A DNA stretch of 41,913 nt from Anaerolineales bacterium (GTDB taxonomy: Bacteria; Chloroflexota; Anaerolineae; Anaerolineales; UBA4823), in NCBI GenBank assembly GCA_016932955.1, contig JAFGBV010000281.1:1-41913 (forward strand). The letters run 5' to 3'. The translations under genes were made by a program, and so were the position numbers. This document shows, one piece after another, positions 35,497 through 41,913 of the stretch. Under the pieces are notes generated by a model. It saw only the letters and a list, made by a program, of their open reading frames with translations, was not told the DNA's origin and did no database searches. Each line of letters starts with the position of its first letter. The stretch's first letter is position 1.

Positions 35497-36725
35497 GGGT
35501 TGTTTGTGCTTTCTCCTTCTTTGATCTTCGGCAATATAAATTTATACCACGCTATCGGAATAGAAATGATACAGGCGATCACGGTGATCCAGAACGGCGT
35601 TTGCGGGCTGAAACGCTCCCACAGTTGCGCCCCAACCCAGGGGAAAGGCAGGGAAAGGATGCCGATCGAGGTGCCAAAAAATCCAAAAGCCAGGCCGCGC
35701 CGCTCTTCGGGCACCGCCTTAGAAATCAAAGTTTGGTATGCTGGCATCAGACTGCCAACGCCAAAGCCAAAGATCAGCATCGCCGCCAGAAAAGCAGGAT
35801 AACTCCTCGCCTGCAGCAGCACCACCAACCCTAAAGCCTGGATCAGGAAACCGCTGGCAATCATCGTCCGCTCGCTGCTGCGGTCGGTGAGCCATCCCGC
35901 CAGGTAGCCAGCTACGATGGTTGCCAGCCCCCAGGCCGCATTAAGAACGCCGATCTGTTCCAGGTTCATTTTCCCAAGTTCCGAAAGATAAATGGGATAC
36001 AGTTGGCCAATGAGATTATAAGCAATATCACCCACCGCGTCGGTGATCCAGATCCAGGTCAGCAGGCCCCCGCCAAATAGCAGCGCAAACATGGCAACCA
36101 TCTGCGTCTTCAACCCACCCAGGGTTGGCTTCTGAGCCTCTTTGAGCGGGGCGAAACGCTCGGCAGTCGCCATCCAGATGCGCACCCCGGTGGCAGCCGC
36201 ATAAAAGATCAATGCCACCATCAGCATCAGGCGGAAATTAAAGCGGTATGCCAGAAAACCCGCCATTGCCGGGCCGATCACTGTCACAATCATGTAAATG
36301 CTGGAGGTCAACCCAAAGACACGCCCTCGCGTGCCCTCATCTGACTGTTCCGCAATATAGGAATTGAAAGATGGCCCAACCATCGAGTTGGACACAAATT
36401 CCACGCACAACCCGATCATCACCCATTCCCACGATGGGGAGATCATAAATAGCAGGTAGCCAAATACAGCCACCACGCTGCCCAGGGCAATGGTGCGCAG
36501 CCGTCCAATCGTATCTGAGAGCCACCCGCCCAGGATTTGCAGCGCCATGGGTACCAGCGATGCCACCGTGAACACCAGTCCCACCTGCCCCACGCTGGCG
36601 CCCAGTTCTACCAGGTAAAGCGAGAGCATGCTGTAAACCATCTGCCCGGCGATATTCGCCAGGATCATCCCCAGCAAAAACCAGCGCAGGTTCACGTTCA
36701 ATAAAGGAGGCTTGGGTGTGTTCAT
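35493..36725 (-). CDS. Major facilitator superfamily transporter
   Basis: A 410-residue transporter with about 12 membrane helices in two halves. The loop 2-3 motif GGWLSDTIGRLRT and its repeat AGWLTDRSSERT mark the MFS fold, and the pattern resembles drug/multi-solute antiporters. Substrate unknown. The start is ATG at 36725, which overlaps the stop of the hemolysin III gene (ATGA, 36722-36725); the longer frame to 36797 would run deep into that gene. It is the middle gene of a three-gene operon. Confidence 0.9.
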   Translation of the reverse strand: MNTPKPPLLNVNLRWFLLGMILANIAGQMVYSMLSLYLVELGASVGQVGLVFTVASLVPMALQILGGWLSDTIGRLRTIALGSVVAVFGYLLFMISPSWEWVMIGLCVEFVSNSMVGPSFNSYIAEQSDEGTRGRVFGLTSSIYMIVTVIGPAMAGFLAYRFNFRLMLMVALIFYAAATGVRIWMATAERFAPLKEAQKPTLGGLKTQMVAMFALLFGGGLLTWIWITDAVGDIAYNLIGQLYPIYLSELGKMNLEQIGVLNAAWGLATIVAGYLAGWLTDRSSERTMIASGFLIQALGLVVLLQARSYPAFLAAMLIFGFGVGSLMPAYQTLISKAVPEERRGLAFGFFGTSIGILSLPFPWVGAQLWERFSPQTPFWITVIACIISIPIAWYKFILPKIKEGESTNNP

Positions 36726-37375
36726 ATCACGGGTGCCACAAAGAACACCATCAGCAAGTAATGGCTGCCCGCCCCCAGGGTAACAAAGATATGCCACAAT
36801 TCATGGAAACCAAATACACCCGGGTATGGATCAGGCTTTTGCGTAGCATACACCACGGATCCAACTGTGAAGAAAACCCCGCCCAGGATCAGCCAAAACA
36901 CTGCCCCGCCAGGCATACGTAACAAGATCTCTTGCATCCCCAGGATCGCCAGCCAGCCCATCACCAGGTACAGCAGCACCGTTAGCCAGCGAGGCGTCTG
37001 GATGATGAACATCTTGACCCCGATTCCCACCAATGCCAGCCCCCAGATGATCGCCAACAGCCCCTCCCGGTAAAAACCGCTGAAAAAGCGCACGCAGATC
37101 GGCGTATACGTCGCCGCAATGAGCAGGTAAATCGCACAATGGTCAAACTTGCGCAGCCACTCCGAAATGGGCGAGCTTTTCTGCACCAGGTGATAAGCCG
37201 CGCTGGAAGCAAACATCAAGAAAAGGCCGATGCTATAAGCCAACAGAGTGATCTGCCTCGTTCCATCGCCGCGGCTGAGATAGAGCAGCACGCCCCCGCC
37301 TGCTGCTGCCATCACCGCCGATACCAGGTGACTTAAGCCGCTGATAGGATCGTCAATTTCTTGGATCAAGCGCAT
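36722..37375 (-). CDS. Hemolysin III family (PAQR-related) membrane protein
   Basis: A 217-residue protein with seven hydrophobic segments. Family motifs are SSAAYHL, KFDHCAIYLLIAATYTP and the last-helix GFHELWHIFV; the conserved Ser, His, Asp and two His residues are those of the zinc site in the related adiponectin receptors. Despite the name, bacterial members are linked to membrane-lipid or energy homeostasis more than to haemolysis. The start is ATG at 37375: a full promoter ends seven bases upstream, implying a leaderless message, and the alternative GTG at 37402 would lie inside the promoter. First gene of an operon with the MFS transporter and S9 peptidase. Confidence 0.9.
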   Translation of the reverse strand: MRLIQEIDDPISGLSHLVSAVMAAAGGGVLLYLSRGDGTRQITLLAYSIGLFLMFASSAAYHLVQKSSPISEWLRKFDHCAIYLLIAATYTPICVRFFSGFYREGLLAIIWGLALVGIGVKMFIIQTPRWLTVLLYLVMGWLAILGMQEILLRMPGGAVFWLILGGVFFTVGSVVYATQKPDPYPGVFGFHELWHIFVTLGAGSHYLLMVFFVAPVI

Positions 37376-37382
37376 CAAGAGA

Positions 37383-37428
37383 ATTCTATCACGCACACGC
37401 ACCCTGTAAAAGGACTACCGGTAATCCT
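37383..37428 (-). promoter_or_regulatory. Strong predicted promoter with an adjoining dyad
   Basis: Minus strand: -35 TTTACA (37410-37405), 16-base spacer, extended -10 TGATAGAAT (hexamer 37388-37383), then seven bases to the ATG at 37375. Directly upstream of the -35 lies an 18-base near-palindrome AGGACTACCGGTAATCCT (37411-37428; 16 of 18 positions symmetrical), centred about 43 bases from the predicted start, where activators usually bind. Confidence 0.65.
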
Positions 37429-37608
37429 CAGCAGAAAGCGCGCATCGAAAACCGATGATGCCATAAAACGCTTTTACCGCCCTCGCAACTGCCCATATCT
37501 ACCGCGTGTCCAACGTATCCTGATTAAGACAATCTAAACTGAGATACCACCAATTTGGGGTAAAATCCACTTAATCAACCACCAGGATCGCTCATAGGTT
37601 CAATCATT

Positions 37609-38601
37609 ATGCCTTTTACTCCCACCCGTAACCGGGTCGACCCCGACAAGATCAACACCACCCCATTGCGCCGCCCAGAATGGATCAAGGTGCGCGCCCC
37701 CTCCGGCGAAACCTACCAGCGCCTGCAGAGCCTGATGCGCGTCAAAGCCCTGCACACCGTCTGCGAAGAAGCCATGTGCCCCAATATGGGCGAGTGCTGG
37801 GGCGCTGGCACCGCCACCTTCCTCATGCTGGGTGATGTCTGCACGCGCACTTGCGGCTTCTGCGATATCAAGCGCGGCCAACCCTCACCCCTGGATTGGC
37901 TGGAGCCGGAGCGCGTTGCCCAGGCTGTCAAAGCGATGCAACTGCAGCATGCGGTGATCACCAGCGTCAACCGGGATGACCGCAGGGATGGCGGCGCGCC
38001 AATCTTTGCCATGGTCATCAACCGCATCCGTGCCCTGCATCCTGGCTGCTCGGTCGAAGTGCTCATCCCCGATTTCAAGGGCAGCCTGGAAGCGCTCAAG
38101 ATCGTGATGGATGCCCGCCCGGAAATCCTCAACCACAATGTCGAAACCGTGCCGCGCCTGTTCAAATCCGTCCAGCCGCAGGATCGCTACGAATGGGCTG
38201 CTGCCACGCTCAGCAATGCCCGTAAGCTTGATCCCGAAGTGTTGACCAAATCAGGCATTATGGTTGGGCTGGGCGAAACCATCGCTGAGCTCAAACAAGT
38301 GATGCGCGACCAACGCTCTTGGGGCGTGGATATCCTCACCATCGGTCAGTACCTGCAGCCAAGCAAGCAGCACCTGCCCATCCAGCGCTACTACACGCCA
38401 GAAGAATTTAACGCCCTCAAAGAATACGGCCTGAGCATCGGCTTCCGCTGGGTCGAAAGCGGCCCCCTGGTGCGCTCCTCTTACCACGCCGCCGAGCAGG
38501 TGCGCGCCCTCAGCGCCGTTCACCGCAAGTTGTACAGCGAAACCGCTCCTAACCCCATCACCACCCCCAAAAGCGAGCCCGCAACCACATCCGAGATGTA
38601 G
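37609..38601 (+). CDS. lipA: Lipoyl synthase
   Basis: Radical SAM enzyme that inserts two sulfurs into octanoyl groups on 2-oxoacid dehydrogenases and GcvH. The 330-residue protein has the auxiliary-cluster motif [12 protein letters not shown] (Cys52, 57, 63), the radical SAM motif CTRTCGFC (Cys78, 82, 85) and the C-terminal VRSSYHA whose serine ligates the auxiliary cluster. The last 27 residues, from about nt 38520, are encoded in the region that overlaps the convergent PAP2 gene and look like a low-complexity extension. No lipB or dehydrogenase genes are near. A TAAAAT -10 candidate lies at 37561-37566. The ATG at 37609 has no clear Shine-Dalgarno. Confidence 0.96.
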   Translation: MPFTPTRNRVDPDKINTTPLRRPEWIKVRAPSGETYQRLQSLMRVKALHTVCEEAMCPNMGECWGAGTATFLMLGDVCTRTCGFCDIKRGQPSPLDWLEPERVAQAVKAMQLQHAVITSVNRDDRRDGGAPIFAMVINRIRALHPGCSVEVLIPDFKGSLEALKIVMDARPEILNHNVETVPRLFKSVQPQDRYEWAAATLSNARKLDPEVLTKSGIMVGLGETIAELKQVMRDQRSWGVDILTIGQYLQPSKQHLPIQRYYTPEEFNALKEYGLSIGFRWVESGPLVRSSYHAAEQVRALSAVHRKLYSETAPNPITTPKSEPATTSEM

Positions 38602-39038
38602 TGCACCCCCATCGCGATCCGCGCTAGCCCCACCAACGGCGCCCAAAGCAGCAGCACAATTCCCAACCATACCGGCCCTAATCCCACTGCCATCACCGCC
38701 AGCAGCAGCGCGCGTGCTGCATGCCCAGAGGGAAAAGAATGCGGATCCGTTTGGCGGTATATCGCGCCCCAATTCCCCTCCGGTCGGCGGCGGCGCACGG
38801 TGAACTTCACTGCCAGCACCAGCACTGCCAGCACCAGGATACATACCCCAAATGCCAGGGCGCGCGTCTTCCAATAATCGGTGCCCAGTAAACCCACCCC
38901 CAGCAAGCCCAGCAACCAGAACCACGAGTCGCCCGAATGCGCCAGCACCGCTGCCAGGCTGCGCAGCACTCCAGGCCGCTCCGCCACCCGCAGGCGCCGC
39001 GACCAGGCCGCATCCCATTCCAGCATCCGTTGCATCAT
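38520..39038 (-). CDS. PAP2 superfamily membrane phosphatase
   Basis: A 172-residue protein with about five hydrophobic segments. All three phosphatase motifs are present: KFTVRRRRP (78-86), PSGH (103-106) and R-x5-H-x3-D (Arg140, His146, Asp150 in [12 protein letters not shown]). Family members remove phosphate from lipid or isoprenoid phosphates, such as phosphatidate or undecaprenyl diphosphate, at the membrane. The start ATG overlaps the upstream nucleotidyltransferase stop by four bases, so the two are coupled. Its last 82 bases are antisense to the lipA tail. Confidence 0.9.
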   Translation of the reverse strand: MMQRMLEWDAAWSRRLRVAERPGVLRSLAAVLAHSGDSWFWLLGLLGVGLLGTDYWKTRALAFGVCILVLAVLVLAVKFTVRRRRPEGNWGAIYRQTDPHSFPSGHAARALLLAVMAVGLGPVWLGIVLLLWAPLVGLARIAMGVHYISDVVAGSLLGVVMGLGAVSLYNLR

Positions 39039-39823
39039 GCCCGCGCCTGTTTCGCCAGGTCAGCGCGCATCAGTTCTAGCTGGTGCGGCTTATCCACATC
39101 CATGGCTACCTCGGCGTAGGGGCAAAGCACCCCCCGCCCGCGGATCTTCAGCCGCCTTGAAACTCGCTCCACGGCTTCTTGCAGCGTGATCAGGCGCAAA
39201 GCCAGCAAGAACAAGGTATCAAATCCCAAGATCGCCGCCTGCTTCAACGCGTTCTTGCGCGATTCGACCAGCCGCTCCCATATCTCCCGGTTGCTGCTGA
39301 TGATCTTGGTCTGCACCACGTTCATATCCCCCCCACACACTTCCACATCCTTCAGCTTGATGTAAGAGCGCCGCGATCCCGGGTAGCGCTTCTCCATCAC
39401 TTCGCGCCGCACCAAGTGATAGTAGATATCATCATCGCTCTGCAGCGCAGTATCGATCACCCAGCTCACTATCTCCGGCGTGATCCCCGGAATATCCCCC
39501 GAAACGAGCAGAACAGGACGCGAGGCCGGGTTGATCTGGGTCACTTTCTCAATGCCATGCACAATATTCTGCAGCATGCCGCCATGCGTGGGCTCGAAGG
39601 TGAGCGGCTTGGCGCAGGTGATCTGCGCCTGCTCGGCCTCGCCCAGGTCCAGGCCAATCACGACCACCCGTTCCACATGGTCCGATCCACTCAGCGCGTC
39701 CAGCACCCACTGCACCATCGCCTTGCCGTTCAAATCCACCAGCGCCTTGGATTTGCCCTGGATGTAAGGATAAAGCGGCTCGGCGGGTTGCGGAATACCG
39801 CCTGCCAGCACCACTGCGTCCAT
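39035..39823 (-). CDS. Nucleotidyltransferase (MobA/GlmU-like NTP transferase fold)
   Basis: A 262-residue protein with the sugar-phosphate nucleotidyltransferase pattern: VVLAGG at the N-terminus (usually followed by a GxGTR-like loop, here divergent), KALVDLNGKAMVQWVLDAL and the metal-binding Asp in LVSGDIPGIT. It should activate a phosphorylated small molecule by transferring a nucleotide from CTP, UTP or GTP; which one cannot be read. The gene lies one base after the stop of the unknown gene upstream and overlaps the PAP2 gene downstream, so all three probably serve one pathway, plausibly building a nucleotide-activated head group or sugar for lipid or cell-envelope synthesis (inference). 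Confidence 0.8.
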   Translation of the reverse strand: MDAVVLAGGIPQPAEPLYPYIQGKSKALVDLNGKAMVQWVLDALSGSDHVERVVVIGLDLGEAEQAQITCAKPLTFEPTHGGMLQNIVHGIEKVTQINPASRPVLLVSGDIPGITPEIVSWVIDTALQSDDDIYYHLVRREVMEKRYPGSRRSYIKLKDVEVCGGDMNVVQTKIISSNREIWERLVESRKNALKQAAILGFDTLFLLALRLITLQEAVERVSRRLKIRGRGVLCPYAEVAMDVDKPHQLELMRADLAKQARA

Positions 39824-39824
39824 A

Positions 39825-40724
39825 TCAGTTCAACTCCTGTAACTGCGGCTCGAAGCCAAGCTGGTCGAGCATTGCATTCAGCTCATCATAGGTCAGTTTG
39901 CGCCCTCTGCCTGCCACGGCGATCAGGGCTGCCTCCATCATATTGGTGCCAAACGAGCGCCCCTGCAGCACCGGTGTTGAAGTCACCAGGTACCTCACCC
40001 CTGCCTGGCGGAACATCTCTACATCTTCGGGCGTTGTCGTATTGGTGACGATCACCTTGCCATCCATCTGATAGGGCATATGGTGCTTGACGTAATGGCA
40101 GTCGCCTGCAACCACAGTCGCCCACTGGTAGTACTTCTCCCACTTGGGCACCCGCTCATCCTGTTTTTCCCCTGTCGGGTACACCCACTCGAACGGAAGC
40201 CTTCCCGCGATCGGCATCACCAGCGCCGCCATGGTCTTGAGACTGCGCAAGGAATGCAAAGCCACCGGGACGCCCAGCGAGAACATCAGATCGCCAAAAA
40301 TACATTCATAGCCCCCCTCAACAAACGAGACGCTCATCCCCCAGCGATCCGCACCCATGGTGACAAAAACTTTCTTCTCCGTCAAGTGAGCGCCGATCTC
40401 CCTTTCGATAAATGGCGCCAGGCGGTTTTCCAGCGTATTCTTCAGCCCAGCCCCATCTGTCATTGGCGTCTGCTTCACCAGGCGCACCATCGGCTGCACC
40501 GAGTACAGCGGATACCACTTTTCGTCCACCATCAATCCCAGGTCGGCGCCTCCGACCCCAAACGCATCCACTTTCCCATCCAGCTCAGCATAAAGTTGAG
40601 CCGCTTTTTCCATGTCGCCATCGGTGCCAATGCGCTCGATCACTACCTTCTCGCCCAATAGCTCCACTTCCACCAATTTATCGCGCTTGGATGATCCAAT
40701 GCTGATGCTGACTGCTCGCTTCAC
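39825..40724 (-). CDS. Conserved protein of unknown function (similar proteins are named quinate 5-dehydrogenase)
   Basis: A 299-residue soluble protein opening with VSISIGSSKRDKLVEVELLGE and ERIGTDGDMEKA. It contains glycine-rich FGVGGADLGL and VTMGADRWGM stretches and a GDCHYVKHHMP segment. From memory, related sequences in Chloroflexota and Firmicutes carry the automatic name quinate 5-dehydrogenase; no nucleotide-binding Rossmann motif or shikimate-type catalytic residues are visible, so that name is not endorsed. The start is GTG at 40724, with GGAGG seven bases upstream. First gene of an operon with a nucleotidyltransferase and a PAP2 phosphatase, which suggests a role in making or modifying a phosphorylated metabolite. 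Confidence 0.65.
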   Translation of the reverse strand: MKRAVSISIGSSKRDKLVEVELLGEKVVIERIGTDGDMEKAAQLYAELDGKVDAFGVGGADLGLMVDEKWYPLYSVQPMVRLVKQTPMTDGAGLKNTLENRLAPFIEREIGAHLTEKKVFVTMGADRWGMSVSFVEGGYECIFGDLMFSLGVPVALHSLRSLKTMAALVMPIAGRLPFEWVYPTGEKQDERVPKWEKYYQWATVVAGDCHYVKHHMPYQMDGKVIVTNTTTPEDVEMFRQAGVRYLVTSTPVLQGRSFGTNMMEAALIAVAGRGRKLTYDELNAMLDQLGFEPQLQELN

Positions 40725-40770
40725 ACTCCAACCTCCACGTCTGAGATAGACATAGCCCGAATGCCTGTAG

Positions 40771-40800
40771 AGTATACCCCGAACTCGCTATAATAGATAA
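40771..40800 (-). promoter_or_regulatory. Possible promoter for the unknown/nucleotidyltransferase/PAP2 operon
   Basis: On the minus strand TTATCT (40800-40795) and TATACT (40776-40771) with an 18-base spacer; the -10 is embedded in GGGGTATACT, similar to the GGGTATAA arms at 40896-40916. The plus strand of the same region carries a TATAAT at 40789-40794 with no gene close behind it. Weak support. Confidence 0.3.
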
Positions 40801-40895
40801 CCCCCACGCCCACTTTGGGTTACACCCAACGGGAGCACTCAAAGTTGTTAGATTTCGTGTACCCCACACAACTACGCACTGCACTATTCCCAACA

Positions 40896-40916
40896 GGGTA
40901 TAATTACTTTATACCC
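40896..40916 (+). promoter_or_regulatory. Palindrome covering the -10 of the alpha/beta hydrolase gene
   Basis: GGGTATAA-N5-TTATACCC, perfect 8-bp arms with a 5-base spacer. The left arm contains most of TATAAT (40899-40904), the likely -10 for the gene at 40937. A dimeric regulator bound here would cover the -10. A second, smaller inverted repeat, TTGGGT-TAC-ACCCAA, lies at 40815-40829. Confidence 0.5.
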
Positions 40917-40936
40917 AATTTGCTTAGAAGACTTAC

Positions 40937-41913
40937 ATGGCTAGCAATCTACCCACCCGTCCTCAACAATCATACTCCCGTTTGCTCAAACTTGCCCTGG
41001 CAGGCAGCCTGGGGGCAGTCTCCGGCTATGTGCTCACCCAGTTGCTCTGGGTGCACCGCTACCTGGCGCAGCAAAACGTAAACCGTACACTTACCACACC
41101 CCAGAACCACCTCCACACCGGCCTCACCTACTCAGCCAGCCGCGAGGCGCCCACTTACCAGATCTCTCACACCATCGAGAACGGCATCGAGCGCATCACT
41201 TACACCCCAGCCCAGCGCCGCTACCAGACGCCGATCCTGTTCCAGCACGGCATGTGGCACGGCGCATGGTGCTGGCGCTGGTGGCAAGCCTTATTTGCCG
41301 AATGGGGCTGGGAAAGCACCGCCATCAGCCTGCCTGGTCACGGCCAATCACCCGTCCAACGCCCCATCCCCCTCTGCACGCTGGATTATTATCTGGCCTT
41401 TCTCAAAGCAGAAGTGCAACGCATGCCGCAAAAGCCTGTGCTGATCGGGCACAGCATGGGCGGCGCTTTAGTGCAGTGGTACCTCAAATATGTCGGCGAT
41501 GATCTGCCCGCCGCCGTCCTGGCAGCCCCCTGGCCGCATCGGGTCACCGTCCAAGATTCGTCCATGTTTTGGCGCAACGATCCCCTGGGCTTCTTGATGA
41601 TACTACTATATTGGTCTGCCACCCCCTTCGTCCGCTCACCCCGTAGCGCCGCACGTCTGCTCATCAGCGACCAGGCCCTGCTCACGCCCCAGGAATTGCA
41701 CGCCCGCCTCGGCCCCGAATCGACACTCGTTCTGATGCAGTACATTTCCTGGCAAGCCCCGCAGAGGCTGCACACCCCGCTGCTCATTGTGGCCGCTGAA
41801 GAAGACACCATGCTCAGCGTCAATAGACTGGTCGCTTCTGCCATGCACTACCAGGCTGATTTCTACATCGCTCGCCGCGCAGGTCACAACCTGCAAATGG
41901 ATCAAAACTTCGC
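40937..41913 (+). CDS. Alpha/beta hydrolase, membrane-anchored, 3' end cut off
   Basis: The frame is open from ATG 40937 to the window edge (325 complete codons, no stop). A membrane segment lies near residues 17-37. The hydrolase domain then shows FQHGMWHGAW (oxyanion region), nucleophile Ser173 in LIGHSMGG, an acid region AAEEDTM and a catalytic His in AGHNLQMD just before the edge, so only the last few residues are missing. It resembles general lipases/esterases; the substrate is unknown. A TATAAT -10 at 40899-40904 gives a leader of about 26 bases; the ribosome site is weak. It diverges from the operon at 38520-40724. Confidence 0.85.
   Translation, partial: MASNLPTRPQQSYSRLLKLALAGSLGAVSGYVLTQLLWVHRYLAQQNVNRTLTTPQNHLHTGLTYSASREAPTYQISHTIENGIERITYTPAQRRYQTPILFQHGMWHGAWCWRWWQALFAEWGWESTAISLPGHGQSPVQRPIPLCTLDYYLAFLKAEVQRMPQKPVLIGHSMGGALVQWYLKYVGDDLPAAVLAAPWPHRVTVQDSSMFWRNDPLGFLMILLYWSATPFVRSPRSAARLLISDQALLTPQELHARLGPESTLVLMQYISWQAPQRLHTPLLIVAAEEDTMLSVNRLVASAMHYQADFYIARRAGHNLQMDQNF

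Noticed and set aside
37440..37470. Short inverted repeat CATCG-N5-CGATG before lipA
   Set aside because: Five-base arms are expected by chance at this base composition and it is not tied to any promoter or T-run.
40815..41081. Small 88-codon gene upstream of the hydrolase
   Set aside because: It overlaps the hydrolase in another frame and spans its promoter; no ribosome site and no conserved feature.

Overview
The window is a stretch of ordinary bacterial chromosome, with moderately high G+C and about 25 real genes packed mostly into short runs of one strand. The best guess is a member of the Chloroflexota, class Anaerolineae. This is an inference from three things: the mix of families, the secreted proteins that carry a YxxhLPxVxR-type motif, and NrfHA-type nitrite ammonification together with large surface proteins built from P-domain, DUF11, IPT and CARDB modules. 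No rRNA, tRNA, CRISPR array, insertion sequence, prophage or origin was seen. No gap longer than 300 bases lacks a gene; the three largest gaps (about 6363-6580, 37376-37608 and 40725-40936) each hold promoter-like or operator-like sequence.

Layout. 1-4509 (+): the 3' part of priA (replication restart), a membrane protein, a phosphoribosyltransferase and a Crp/Fnr regulator, closed by a strong bidirectional terminator. 4588-6362 (-): nrfHA, the pentaheme nitrite reductase and its tetraheme quinol oxidase, with a CRP-like box upstream. 6581-14193 (-): a 1318-residue secreted subtilase, an aldo/keto reductase and sbcC. 14242-22709 (+): an internally duplicated membrane protein, a large modular surface protein, and, coupled to it through a TGATG junction, a cytosolic tandem-cyclase/ATPase/TPR protein. 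22747-25318 (-): a membrane-anchored C39-type peptidase with TPR-like repeats, followed by sbcD. 25377-33644 (+): a GT-C glycosyltransferase, an NfeD-type membrane protease, then a signalling run (LuxR-type response regulator, PDZ-containing histidine kinase, receiver-only protein) ending in an unknown secreted protein. 33649-37375 (-): a hemolysin III family protein, an MFS transporter and an S9 peptidase, joined by 4-base ATGA overlaps. 37609-38601 (+): lipA, whose tail overlaps a convergent PAP2 phosphatase gene. 38520-40724 (-): a tight operon of an unknown conserved protein, a nucleotidyltransferase and the PAP2 phosphatase. 40937-end (+): an alpha/beta hydrolase cut by the window edge.

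The most interesting points are these. A tandem class III cyclase has lost complementary catalytic residues in its two domains, so together they can supply one site. A CRP-type operator lies before nrfHA, next to a Crp/Fnr protein whose recognition helix suits that site but which lacks both the FNR cysteines and the CRP cAMP arginine. Several -10 elements sit only 6-8 bases from the start codon, suggesting leaderless mRNAs. A membrane protein contains an internal repeat. sbcC and sbcD are about 8.5 kb apart. Dyads sit at several promoters.
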